A stretch of 35,085 nt of DNA, taken from Chloroflexota bacterium (GTDB taxonomy: Bacteria; Chloroflexota; Dehalococcoidia; Lucifugimonadales; Lucifugimonadaceae). Where the stretch lies: positions 51,692 to 86,776 of the forward strand of contig PABO01000012.1 in the NCBI GenBank assembly GCA_002699165.1, given 5' to 3'. Under the pieces are notes generated by a model, which ran no database searches, had not been told where the DNA came from, and saw nothing but the letters and a program-made list of their open reading frames with translations. Shown here one piece after another: positions 8,938 to 16,863 of the stretch (its first letter is position 1; every line of letters starts with the position of its first letter). The translations under genes were made by a program, and so were the position numbers.

Positions 8938-10106
8938 TTATTTATTTCCTCATCTATTATCATATTTTGATTATAAATACCCGGCAACTCAAATCTTTGA
9001 GGGAATTGCTCTATTAAGGGGGTCATTTCTATATGTTTTTCATTTATTTCTATTTGGTCAAAAGGAAGATTTTTTTTAAAATTAGAATCTAGTCTTACAA
9101 AGTAGTTACCCATCCCATTTGGCTTTATAAGTTGATTTATAGCATATCTATTTTTTGTTATTTCTTCAGTTTTAAGATTAGATTTTGATAAATAAACTAA
9201 GCTTTCTCCCAGTCCTAAGTCATAGAGAAATTGTCTTTGGCTTGAAATTATCAGATTGTTATAACCTCTTTTAGTTAATTCTTTATTTAAATAATCCATA
9301 TCAACCTGAAAAGTAATATCAGATAATCCTGGTTTATAAAAATATTCATTATAAAAATTATGATTATTTATTACACTCATAAAAGAATTTTTTTTTCCGT
9401 TATAAAACAAATCCTTTTCTCTCATTCCATAATCAAAAGTTAGAATATACCCCTTATCAATGAGTGAATTGAACTTATCCCATATTATATTTTTACAGCA
9501 CATAACTTCGCCTTCGATATTTTCTAGATTTGAAGAAATATCATTTAACCTATCCGTTATGCAATTATCTGAAGGAAGATCAATGGTTTCCTTAAATTCA
9601 TCGTTATGCATTTCTACATATTTTTCAAAAATTATTCCATTCCTAACTGTAAACAAATGATGAGGCATAGCATCAAACAATTCATTTGAAATGATAATAC
9701 CATTTGATTTCTTTAAATTATCAATTTTATTCGTGACAGGAAAAATAGAATTTGATTCAGTTATATCAATTGCAGTATATTCATAATTTTTTTGTCCAAT
9801 TTTTTCGAATCCCCTGGTTATGTCATATGCAAGAGTTCCATTTCCAGCACCAAATTCAAAAATCTTAATCTCTTTATTTATGTTAAATGATTTTATTAAT
9901 TTATCTAAAAAAATTGATATAAGGTAGCCAAATAATGGATGGGAAAGGGGGGATGTAGCAAAGTCCTTTAAGTATGCATTCTTAAAACTTCTAGTATGGG
10001 TATAATAACCATATTCACCATATAGACAAATATTTATGAAATCCTTAGATGAAATTTTTCCTTGTTTTGAAATTAAATTTCTTAGATGTTCTACTAAATT
10101 ATTAAT
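8934..10106 (-). CDS. midA: MidA/NDUFAF7-family SAM-dependent methyltransferase with apparent AUU start
   Basis: Class I methyltransferase of the MidA family; the eukaryotic member NDUFAF7 methylates an arginine of a respiratory complex I subunit. Reading back from the stop, the frame is open to a TAA at 10122-10124 and contains the full N-terminus: EYGYY (32-36), FATSPLSHPLFG (49-60), the SAM loop FEFGAGNGTLAYD (83-95) and ISNELFDAMP (139-148), in a 390-residue protein numbered from the proposed start. No ATG, GTG or TTG occurs in this frame before the TTG at 9680, which is inside the ELFDAMP motif and too late. The ATT at 10104-10106 fits: it lies one base after the citrate synthase stop, behind AAAGAG, and places the first helix as expected. 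The end overlaps gcvT by four bases. Confidence 0.82.
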   Translation of the reverse strand: MNNLVEHLRNLISKQGKISSKDFINICLYGEYGYYTHTRSFKNAYLKDFATSPLSHPLFGYLISIFLDKLIKSFNINKEIKIFEFGAGNGTLAYDITRGFEKIGQKNYEYTAIDITESNSIFPVTNKIDNLKKSNGIIISNELFDAMPHHLFTVRNGIIFEKYVEMHNDEFKETIDLPSDNCITDRLNDISSNLENIEGEVMCCKNIIWDKFNSLIDKGYILTFDYGMREKDLFYNGKKNSFMSVINNHNFYNEYFYKPGLSDITFQVDMDYLNKELTKRGYNNLIISSQRQFLYDLGLGESLVYLSKSNLKTEEITKNRYAINQLIKPNGMGNYFVRLDSNFKKNLPFDQIEINEKHIEMTPLIEQFPQRFELPGIYNQNMIIDEEINK

Positions 10107-10107
10107 T

Positions 10108-11247
10108 CTAGTCTCTTTTGTTTATGGGAATATATTCTTTAGAACGCCCACCTGTATATTGTAATAAAGGGCGAATCAAAATATTATGTCTCATCTGTTC
10201 TAAAATCTGTATAGTCCATCCAGGGATTCTTCCAACAGCAAAAATAGGCACGAATAGATCTTTTGGGATTCCAATTAGATAGTAAACTGCGCCTGCAAAG
10301 AAATCTACATTAGCATGAATTCCTCTTCTTGCATAAGGTGTCATAGCTTCTTGAACAGCTAGCAGAATTTCATACCAATCTGTTTCGCCCTTTTCTTCAC
10401 TTAGCTTTTTAACTCCCTCTTTTAAATGCTTTGCTCTGGGATCAGCTGCTTTATAAACTCTATGACCAAATCCCATAACTCTTTCTCTGTTGGCAAGAAG
10501 ATTTTTTACATGATTTGCAGCATTCTCTGGAGTTCCAACATCTTTAGCTAGCTCCATTACTCCTTCTGCTGCTCCTCCATGAGAAGGTCCTGATAATGCA
10601 GCAATTCCTGCAGTTATTGAACCATAGAAATCAGCATTAGTCCCTGTGACTACTCTTGTAGTGAAAGCAGAGGCATTGCACCCGTGGTCTGCATGAACAA
10701 CAAAATCAGTATCCATTAATTTTGCAGTATCTTCAGTTGGCTCATCTCCTTCTAGCATGTACAAAAAGTTTGCTGCATGAGGAAGTGTTTTTGAAGATTC
10801 AATAGGATCCAAGCCTTTTCTCATTCTGTTATGCGCCATAACAATAATTGGAACCTGAGAAGTTAGTCTAATTCCTTTTCTAATAATAGCATCTTCTGAA
10901 AAATCATCCCTGTCATCATCAAAAGATGATAGGGCAGAAATAGTAGTTCTTAGCACATCCATAGGATGAGAATCTTTTACAATATCTATAACGTCATATG
11001 CCTGTTGGGGAAGGACTCTTGCATTTTTGAGTGATTTGTCGAATTCATTTAGTTGATTTTGATTTGGAAGCTCTCCATACATGAGAAGGTAAGAAGTTTC
11101 TTCAAAATTAGAGTTTTCTGCGAGGTCGTGGATATTATATCCGCTATATTCTAATACGCCCTCTTTTCCATCTATAAAAGTTGTATTTGTTCTATCAAGA
11201 TATACACCTTGAAGCCCTCTATTTAATGAAACCTCTTTTTCAGCCAT
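10108..11247 (-). CDS. gltA: Citrate synthase
   Basis: Condenses acetyl-CoA with oxaloacetate; a 2-methylcitrate synthase activity cannot be excluded from sequence. The 379-residue protein belongs to the short bacterial/archaeal type. Visible motifs: the catalytic-site histidines in VVHADHGCNASAF, SGPSHGGAAEG and GFGHRVYKAADPRAKHL, and the catalytic aspartate in HANVDFFAGAVYY. The C-terminus EQMRHNILIRP is also diagnostic. I chose the ATG at 11247, which has AGAGGA seven bases upstream, over a TTG seven codons earlier. About 100 bases separate it from thrS, so it may begin its own transcription unit that continues through midA and the gcv genes. Confidence 0.93.
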   Translation of the reverse strand: MAEKEVSLNRGLQGVYLDRTNTTFIDGKEGVLEYSGYNIHDLAENSNFEETSYLLMYGELPNQNQLNEFDKSLKNARVLPQQAYDVIDIVKDSHPMDVLRTTISALSSFDDDRDDFSEDAIIRKGIRLTSQVPIIVMAHNRMRKGLDPIESSKTLPHAANFLYMLEGDEPTEDTAKLMDTDFVVHADHGCNASAFTTRVVTGTNADFYGSITAGIAALSGPSHGGAAEGVMELAKDVGTPENAANHVKNLLANRERVMGFGHRVYKAADPRAKHLKEGVKKLSEEKGETDWYEILLAVQEAMTPYARRGIHANVDFFAGAVYYLIGIPKDLFVPIFAVGRIPGWTIQILEQMRHNILIRPLLQYTGGRSKEYIPINKRD

Positions 11248-11346
11248 TTTTGTTCCTCTTTGAATCAAATTAAATGGTTTTCGTATTGATTCTATAATCT
11301 TATTTGCTTATATGATAGCGAAAACTGATAAAAATATAAAACTATT

Positions 11347-13071
11347 TTATAGGGTTATTAATTTTTCTATAAATTCTTTTTGAGAAAGGGTTCCAAGGTC
11401 CCCAAGTTTTCTAGTTCGAACTGATAAAGTATTTGATTCCATTTCCTTATCTCCAATTATTAACATAGTAGGGATTTTTTTTAACTCACTGTTTCTTATC
11501 TTTTGTCCAAGTCTTTCATTTGAATCATCTATATTGACTCTATATTTTTTTTCTAAAAGTATATTTTGAACTTTTTTTGAGTATTCTAAGTGTTTATCCG
11601 AAATGGGTATAATATTGATCTGGTTTGGGGCTAACCAAAAAGGGAGATCACCGCCAGTATGCTCTAAAAGAATACCTATAAACCGTTCTATGGATCCCAG
11701 CATTGCTCTATGTATAACTACTGGCTTTTCTTTCTCTCCTTCATTATTTATAAAATCTAAGTTAAATCTTTCAGGTAAAGAAAAGTCCATTTGTGCTGTG
11801 CCTAGTTGCCATTCTCTTCCCATTACATCTGGAATGAAAATATCAATTTTTGGACCATAAAATGCGCCTTCACCTTCAACTTCTTCAAAGTTTGAGTCAA
11901 ATTCTTTTATTACTTTTCTTAATTGCTCTTCAGCTAAATCCCACATTTCATCGCTACCAGCTCTTTTTTCTGGCCTTAAAGATAATGTCATCCTGGGTTT
12001 ATCAAATCCAAATGCTGAGTAACTTTCTTTTAGCATTTCTAAAAATTTTTTTACCTCATTGGCAGCATCTTTTTGATCACAGAAAATATGAGCATCATCT
12101 TGAGAAAAAGATCTAACTCTAGTTAGACCATGAGTAACCCCTGATCTTTCATATCTATGAAGTCTTCCAAAATCAGCAAGTCTTAGCGGAAGGTCCCGAT
12201 AGGATCTTAAAGTTGATTTATAAATAATTGCATGGGCTGGACAATTCATTGGTTTTACACCAACTTCTTTGTCATCAATTTCCATCATGTACATATTATC
12301 TAAATAGAAATCATAATGTCCCGACATTTTCCATAAATCCGTTGAAAAGAGTTGAGGAGTTATTACTTCTTCGTAATCATATTTTTCGTATAACTCTCTT
12401 ACAAATTCAAGTAATTTATTATATATAAAGGCCCCATTTGGTAAAAAAAAGGGGTTAGCAGGACTTATAGGATCCAAAAAAAACAACTCTAAAGATGTTC
12501 CTAGTTTTCTATGATCACTTTCTATTGCTTTTTCTCTTTTATCTAGATAGTCTTTTTGAAGCTCTTCAGACTCCCAGGCAGTACCATAAATTCTTTGAAG
12601 CATTTTATTATTTTCGTCACCTCTCCAATATGCACCTGCTGTTGATAAAAGTTTTAATGCTTTTATTTCGCCTGTTTTTTCAACATGTCCTCCTTCACAT
12701 AGATCCTTAAACTTCCCATCAGAATGACTATATTCTGTGATTATTTCATCTTCAGGCATGCTATTTATAATTTCTATTTTATATGGATTATCTTTATAAA
12801 TTTCTAATGCCTCTTTCTTAGATAATTCATTTCTCTCAAACTTAGTATTTCTTTTTACGGATCTTTTCATGTCTCTTTCGATTGATGCTAAGTCTTGTGG
12901 AGAGAAAGTTATATCAACATCAAAATCATAAAAAAAACCGTCATCTATTGGAGGACCAATTGTCAATTTTGCATCTGGATGTTTCTTTAACACAGCTTCA
13001 GCTAATAAATGAGCAGCTGAATGTCGAATTTTATATCTATACTCTTCAGTATTTTCTGGACTTTCTTTCAT
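11347..13071 (-). CDS. thrS: Threonyl-tRNA synthetase lacking the N-terminal TGS domain
   Basis: Charges tRNA-Thr and edits mischarged Ser-tRNA. The 574-residue protein starts almost directly with the editing domain: H17 and H21 of RHSAAHLLAEAV, and C125 and H129 of KDLCEGGHV. The catalytic core has C277 in VKPMNCPAH and H328 in DDAHIFC as zinc ligands, motif 2 around LHRYERSGVTHGLTRVR (305-320), motif 3 near GSIERFIGILLEH and the third zinc ligand in VVIHRAMLGS. The C-terminal anticodon-binding domain runs to the end. The roughly 60-residue TGS domain of the E. coli enzyme is absent, as in some other lineages. It starts immediately after the upstream DHDPS-family gene. Confidence 0.95.
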   Translation of the reverse strand: MKESPENTEEYRYKIRHSAAHLLAEAVLKKHPDAKLTIGPPIDDGFFYDFDVDITFSPQDLASIERDMKRSVKRNTKFERNELSKKEALEIYKDNPYKIEIINSMPEDEIITEYSHSDGKFKDLCEGGHVEKTGEIKALKLLSTAGAYWRGDENNKMLQRIYGTAWESEELQKDYLDKREKAIESDHRKLGTSLELFFLDPISPANPFFLPNGAFIYNKLLEFVRELYEKYDYEEVITPQLFSTDLWKMSGHYDFYLDNMYMMEIDDKEVGVKPMNCPAHAIIYKSTLRSYRDLPLRLADFGRLHRYERSGVTHGLTRVRSFSQDDAHIFCDQKDAANEVKKFLEMLKESYSAFGFDKPRMTLSLRPEKRAGSDEMWDLAEEQLRKVIKEFDSNFEEVEGEGAFYGPKIDIFIPDVMGREWQLGTAQMDFSLPERFNLDFINNEGEKEKPVVIHRAMLGSIERFIGILLEHTGGDLPFWLAPNQINIIPISDKHLEYSKKVQNILLEKKYRVNIDDSNERLGQKIRNSELKKIPTMLIIGDKEMESNTLSVRTRKLGDLGTLSQKEFIEKLITL

Positions 13072-13998
13072 TTATTTATACCTAGGAACATTATGTTTAT
13101 TTAGAATTTCATCTAGTTCATTTATTAAGTTTTTAGAAGGAGTTTTGGAAGGAGGTCTAGGAGGTCCAGCTTTTAAACCAACTAGTTCCATCGCAACTTT
13201 TATAAACGGACCTTCTCCACCTGTTTCTTGAACTACCTTCCCAACCCATTTCATCCAATCTGACTTAAAGCCAGAAAGAAGCTTTTTAGTTTTATCATAA
13301 TTTTTTTCAATCATTGAATCCCAAATTAATCTTGGATATTCAGGCCAAAAACTACTTAAGTGTGTGATAAATCCAGTAGCGCCATAAATATTGCTAAGAA
13401 TATGGTTTCCTGAGTTATCTATCATTGAAACCTTGCCTGAGTATCTTTCAAGGCCCTCTTTAAATAGCTGTATGTCTTCATGGCTCCACTTAATTGAATT
13501 AACATTGGATATTTCAACTAATTGATCGAGTAAGTCAAAATCCATTATAAATCCATCCCACCAAGTGTGATAAATCATTATATTAACATCAGTCTCACTT
13601 GATACTCTCTTAAATAAATCTAAGACATCGTTAGATGTTGGCATATAATAATAAGTTGGTCCTAATTGGCATCCGTATATTCCTAGTTTGGATGCAGCAA
13701 CAGCCATTCTGACTATTTCTCTCCAATCAGTATGCTGGATTGATGTTAATACAGGAACTTTGCCATCAGTAGAGTCTATAGCAATCTTCATTAAATCAAT
13801 TCTTTCATTCACATTTAATGCAGGATGCTCGCCTCCTGCTCCACCAATTAATAATGTTGAATTCCCGTTTGATAATCCTTTATTAATCATAAAGTTCAGA
13901 TTTGATGCAAATGCATCAAAGTCTACTGAGTAGTCTTCTTTGAACGGAGTTGCTACTGCAACCATCGGCCCAACTATTTTTTTTTCTATTGAAGTCAT
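13072..13998 (-). CDS. DHDPS/N-acetylneuraminate lyase-family aldolase or dehydratase
   Basis: TIM-barrel Schiff-base enzyme of 308 residues. The family's catalytic pair is present: Tyr143 in IMIYHTWWDG and the Schiff-base lysine K170 in VNSIKWSHED. The phosphate/carboxylate loop has GGAGGEHPALNVNERIDLM (52-70) in place of the GTTGE of DapA, so diaminopimelate synthesis is unlikely; a keto-acid aldolase or dehydratase acting on a sugar-acid derivative is more plausible. The ATG at 13998 is preceded by GGAAAG. It directly abuts thrS downstream and follows a Cys-rich peptide gene by 36 bases. Substrate unknown. Confidence 0.84.
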   Translation of the reverse strand: MTSIEKKIVGPMVAVATPFKEDYSVDFDAFASNLNFMINKGLSNGNSTLLIGGAGGEHPALNVNERIDLMKIAIDSTDGKVPVLTSIQHTDWREIVRMAVAASKLGIYGCQLGPTYYYMPTSNDVLDLFKRVSSETDVNIMIYHTWWDGFIMDFDLLDQLVEISNVNSIKWSHEDIQLFKEGLERYSGKVSMIDNSGNHILSNIYGATGFITHLSSFWPEYPRLIWDSMIEKNYDKTKKLLSGFKSDWMKWVGKVVQETGGEGPFIKVAMELVGLKAGPPRPPSKTPSKNLINELDEILNKHNVPRYK

Positions 13999-14034
13999 AA
14001 TCTTTCCTTATAGCTTTTAAATTAAGGTATTCAT

Positions 14035-14145
14035 TTAGATGTAAGTTTCATTGCATTTATTATTGATGACATCATTACAGTCACAATTTATGCATCTGCA
14101 AGGATTGCATTTACAAAATTTATTTTCACATTCATCCTTTTTCAT
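14035..14145 (-). CDS. 36-residue Cys-rich metallothionein-like peptide
   Basis: Short open frame with eight cysteines in 36 residues (6, 11, 13, 16, 18, 21, 23 and 31). The core, residues 10-23, reads FCKCNPCRCINCDC, a regular CxCxxCxCxxCxC array. Cyanobacterial metallothionein SmtA has a CACEPCLC segment with the same CxCxxCxC spacing; the rest of this peptide does not resemble SmtA and is shorter. A soluble zinc, copper or cadmium buffering peptide is a reasonable guess. The start ATG has no Shine-Dalgarno, but a TAAAAT box ends seven bases before it. It lies between a tiny membrane protein gene and the DHDPS-family gene, on the same strand. Not proven to be expressed. Confidence 0.62.
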   Translation of the reverse strand: MKKDECENKFCKCNPCRCINCDCNDVINNKCNETYI

Positions 14146-14187
14146 AAATTACATTTTATTATTTTATTTTACAAAAAAAATATTATT

Positions 14188-14355
14188 TTATTTTGATTTT
14201 ACTTTTAGAAGAATCCCCATTAATAATAAAACTAAGATTAAAATAATTACTGGAATTATATAAGAGATAATAATTTCAGTAAAAAATAGTAAATATATTG
14301 TTACCAAAAACAAACTTAAGAAACTTATGAATAGGTTGATTTTATATAAATTCAT
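14188..14355 (-). CDS. Small two-helix membrane protein (55 residues)
   Basis: Short frame starting ATG at 14355. Residues about 6-25 (INLFISFLSLFLVTIYLLFF) and about 28-50 (IIISYIIPVIILILVLLLMG) are strongly hydrophobic, separated by TE, and the tail LLKVKSK is basic, so a two-helix hairpin with a cytosolic C-terminus is expected. No family is recognised. An AAAGGTAA lies roughly ten bases before the start, a weak ribosome site. It precedes the Cys-rich peptide gene by 42 bases on the same strand. In such AT-rich DNA a hydrophobic frame can arise by chance, so confidence is moderate. Confidence 0.45.
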   Translation of the reverse strand: MNLYKINLFISFLSLFLVTIYLLFFTEIIISYIIPVIILILVLLLMGILLKVKSK

Positions 14356-14409
14356 TTTTATTATTTTGTTTACCTTTTGAAATTATTATATAAACTTTTT
14401 AAAATCAGC

Positions 14410-15669
14410 TTAGAGTAAATTTTTTGACAGAATATCTCTTACTATAAAATTAGCATCTTCTGCAACCCCTATAAATTGAGCAGATTTTGAAGAATGCATC
14501 CATTGAAGCCCCATAAAATACAAACCTTTATATTTAGTTACTCCTCTTCTTTGTATCGGATGATTATTATCGTCAGTAACATCTAGATCAATCCAGTCAT
14601 AATCATATCGAAATCCTGTAGACCAAATAATACTATCTTCTTCATAGTTTAAGTTTAGTTTGTCAATTGATTTTAATTGATCTGAAATAATCCTTTTATC
14701 AGTGTGTAAATGTTCGGTCTTAGTACTAATATTTTTTTTATTTATATATTTATCTACTTCAATAGACCAGTTTATTGCATATTCATCAGAAAACTTAATA
14801 TTTTCAAATAAATCATCGTTTACTATTAAATTATCTTTTTTACATTCTCTGATTGTTCCACATATATTTAATCCTTTTTCTCTTAAATCTAAGAGATTTA
14901 TATCATGTCCTCCCATGCTGCCAGAAGTATGTGCGCTACATTTCCATCTATTTGCAAAAGGGACTTCATCTATTGTTTTGTTAAATAGGCCCATTTCATA
15001 ATTCCACCAAGAAGAATCTTTACCTCTATATGACCTTGGTCTTCTTCCGCATTTACTAACAGCTAACCAAACTTCCTTTCCTGAAGTTAATAAATCTTCT
15101 GCAATTTGTGCTCCAGATTGTCCAGAGCCAACAACTATAACTTTACCTTTTGGTAATTGAGAGGAGTTCTTATATTGAGATGAGTGTATTTGAAATAGTT
15201 TGCTATTTATTTTTTTACTTATTTCAGGCTTATGTGCGTTTCCAAATGCCCCACTTGCTATAACAGCTATATTACAGTTTATTATTTTCTTAGATGTTAT
15301 TATTTTGTATTGATTTTTTTCTTTAGAAATATTTTCAACTTTTTCATTTTCATAAATTTTACTTCCTATAAATTTAGCAAATGATTGAACATAGTTTATA
15401 ACTTCTTTTTTATTTAAAAATCCGTCAGGATTATCAAAGGGAAAATTATTTGAATCAATGTCAAATTCAGGAATTTTCATTGCCCAGTTTGGGTTTACCA
15501 AATAAAAATTGTCCCATCTTTCATTTACCCAACTATTAGCTATAACTCCTTTTTCTAAAATAATATGATTTATATTTTTTTTAGAAAGAAAATAACTAAT
15601 ACAAAGACCTGCAATCCCAGCTCCTATTATTACTACTGAAGTATTATTTATTTCTTTGTTTGATTGCAT
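14410..15669 (-). CDS. Flavin-containing monooxygenase (FMO/CzcO-like)
   Basis: 419-residue FAD- and NADPH-dependent oxidoreductase. The FAD Rossmann motif is VVIIGAGIAGLC (12-23) with the following acidic residue in HIILEKG, and the NADPH motif is VIVVGSGQSGAQIAEDL near residue 180. The segment LFQIHSSQYKN just before it corresponds to the FMO/Baeyer-Villiger linker region but lacks the exact FxGxxxHxxxWP fingerprint. The C-terminal IIWSTGFRYDYDWI and YFMGLQWMHSSKSAQFIG are typical of CzcO-like members. Substrate unknown; FMO paralogues are numerous in SAR202. A TATTAT at 15676-15681 lies six bases before the ATG, suggesting a leaderless start inside the 17-base gap after the methyltransferase. 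Confidence 0.88.
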   Translation of the reverse strand: MQSNKEINNTSVVIIGAGIAGLCISYFLSKKNINHIILEKGVIANSWVNERWDNFYLVNPNWAMKIPEFDIDSNNFPFDNPDGFLNKKEVINYVQSFAKFIGSKIYENEKVENISKEKNQYKIITSKKIINCNIAVIASGAFGNAHKPEISKKINSKLFQIHSSQYKNSSQLPKGKVIVVGSGQSGAQIAEDLLTSGKEVWLAVSKCGRRPRSYRGKDSSWWNYEMGLFNKTIDEVPFANRWKCSAHTSGSMGGHDINLLDLREKGLNICGTIRECKKDNLIVNDDLFENIKFSDEYAINWSIEVDKYINKKNISTKTEHLHTDKRIISDQLKSIDKLNLNYEEDSIIWSTGFRYDYDWIDLDVTDDNNHPIQRRGVTKYKGLYFMGLQWMHSSKSAQFIGVAEDANFIVRDILSKNLL

Positions 15670-15686
15670 TTACAGATAATATAATT

Positions 15687-16532
15687 TTAATGATTGATAA
15701 CTTTTAGATTCTTTTGATTCTTGAATCTTTCTTTCATGATATTTATAGCCTGATCATAATTATCAATAAGAATAGCGTTTCTTTCATTAATTATTGCAGC
15801 TTCACCTGTAGTTCCTGCTCCAGCAAAAAAATCTAAAACCAAATCATTTTTATTAGAATGTACCTTAATTATTCTATTCATAATTGCTATTGGCTTTTGA
15901 GTTGGATATCCTGTTTTTTCTTTACTATTTGGGCTTACAATAGTATGCCACCAAGAATCTGTAGGAGTTTTACCTTTTGCAGCTTTCTCTGGACCAACAA
16001 GATTAGGGGCTAAGTAAGGGATTCGGTCTATATCTTCATAGTTAAAAGTATATTTCTTTGGATCCATTGCGTACCACAAAATATTATCATGTTTTGCAGA
16101 CCATTTGCTTTTACTCCTTGCTCCATAATCATAAGACCAAATAATCTCATTTATAAATGAGTCACGTCCAAAAATTTCATCACACATTATTTTTGCATAA
16201 TGTATCTCCCTGTAATCTAAATGTAAAAAGAAGCTGCCATTCGGTTTGAGAATTCTTTTGGCTTCTTCGATTCTAGGTTTTAGAAAAACAATATAATCAT
16301 CAAAAATATCAGAATAACTTTGCTTTCCTATTATTTCAGTTTTATAAGATTGACCCTTAAACCCTATTCGATCTCCATCTTCAGATCTTGTAGTTTTTAT
16401 TTGGGTTCTAGATTGTATCTTTCCTGTATTAAATGGAGGGTCTATATAAATTAAATCTATAGAATTCTTTTTAATTTCTTTGAGTATTTTTAGATTGTCA
16501 CCTAAGTGAAGTTCAATGTTATTATCTGTCAT
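15687..16532 (-). CDS. DNA adenine/cytosine-N4 methyltransferase, orphan
   Basis: Amino-methyltransferase of 281 residues acting on DNA. The catalytic motif DLIYIDPPFNTG (26-37) precedes a central recognition region, and the SAM-binding motif LVLDFFAGAGTTGEAA (about 238-253) is near the C-terminus, the beta-class order. The stretch KTGYPTQKPIAIMNRII between them is conserved in the group. It lacks a long C-terminal extension of the CcrM type. No restriction endonuclease or specificity gene is nearby, so it is an orphan, probably with an epigenetic or strand-marking role. The target site cannot be predicted. The ATG at 16532 lies after a 58-base gap that probably holds its promoter. Confidence 0.87.
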   Translation of the reverse strand: MTDNNIELHLGDNLKILKEIKKNSIDLIYIDPPFNTGKIQSRTQIKTTRSEDGDRIGFKGQSYKTEIIGKQSYSDIFDDYIVFLKPRIEEAKRILKPNGSFFLHLDYREIHYAKIMCDEIFGRDSFINEIIWSYDYGARSKSKWSAKHDNILWYAMDPKKYTFNYEDIDRIPYLAPNLVGPEKAAKGKTPTDSWWHTIVSPNSKEKTGYPTQKPIAIMNRIIKVHSNKNDLVLDFFAGAGTTGEAAIINERNAILIDNYDQAINIMKERFKNQKNLKVINH

Positions 16533-16590
16533 ACGAATTAATTATTACATTGAAATGATAGCATAAAAGCTCGTAATTTAAACCACATCT

Positions 16591-16692
16591 TTATAGTAGC
16601 TTACAAAGGCCTATGCCCATCAACGCACCAACTAAAGCCGCAATAATATAAGATACGATATTTGATGCTACTAATTTATTTATATTTTCCAT
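16591..16692 (-). CDS. Small single-helix membrane peptide (33 residues)
   Basis: Short frame beginning MENINKLVASNIVSYII, with one hydrophobic helix (about 12-30) containing the small-residue pattern AALVGALMGIGL, suited to helix packing. It starts one base after the stop of the 55-residue frame upstream, which itself follows the larger membrane gene by two bases. That spacing is the main argument for coding. The 58 bases after it, up to the methyltransferase start, contain no further frame. No family is recognised. Confidence 0.5.
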   Translation of the reverse strand: MENINKLVASNIVSYIIAALVGALMGIGLCKLL

Positions 16693-16693
16693 T

Positions 16694-16861
16694 TTATTTA
16701 TTATTACGTTTTTGTTTAATATTTTCTGAGTAAATAGTTAATATTGAGGTACTGATACCTATTATTATACCTATAAAAAGTCCAAGTCCTAACCATAATC
16801 CAAAAAAACTTCCAATCACAATCCCATATAAAATAGCTAATATATATTTTCTATAACTCAT
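16694..16861 (-). CDS. Small two-helix, glycine-rich membrane protein (55 residues)
   Basis: Short frame beginning MSYRKYILAILYGIVIG. Helix one is about residues 7-27 with GIVIGSFFGLWLGLGLF, helix two about 28-45 with IGIIIGISTSILTIY, and the tail ENIKQKRNNK is basic. The repeated GxxxG-like spacing implies oligomer formation in the membrane. Two bases separate it from the upstream four-helix gene and one base from the downstream 33-residue gene, so the three probably form a translationally coupled set. Function unknown. Confidence 0.55.
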   Translation of the reverse strand: MSYRKYILAILYGIVIGSFFGLWLGLGLFIGIIIGISTSILTIYSENIKQKRNNK

Positions 16862-16863
16862 TT

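Noticed and set aside
9680-9681. Short 248-codon methyltransferase starting at TTG 9680
   Set aside because: This would begin inside the conserved ELFDAMP motif and omit the SAM-binding site encoded just upstream in the same frame.
8938-11346. Glycine riboswitch controlling the gcv genes
   Set aside because: gcvT overlaps midA, and the 99-base gap before gltA is too short and AT-rich for a tandem glycine aptamer; no conserved GGA-rich core is seen.
11300-11350. Terminator after thrS (AT-only hairpin ATAAAA-TAG-TTTTAT then T-rich)
   Set aside because: The six-pair stem has no G-C pairs and would be too weak; not listed as a feature.
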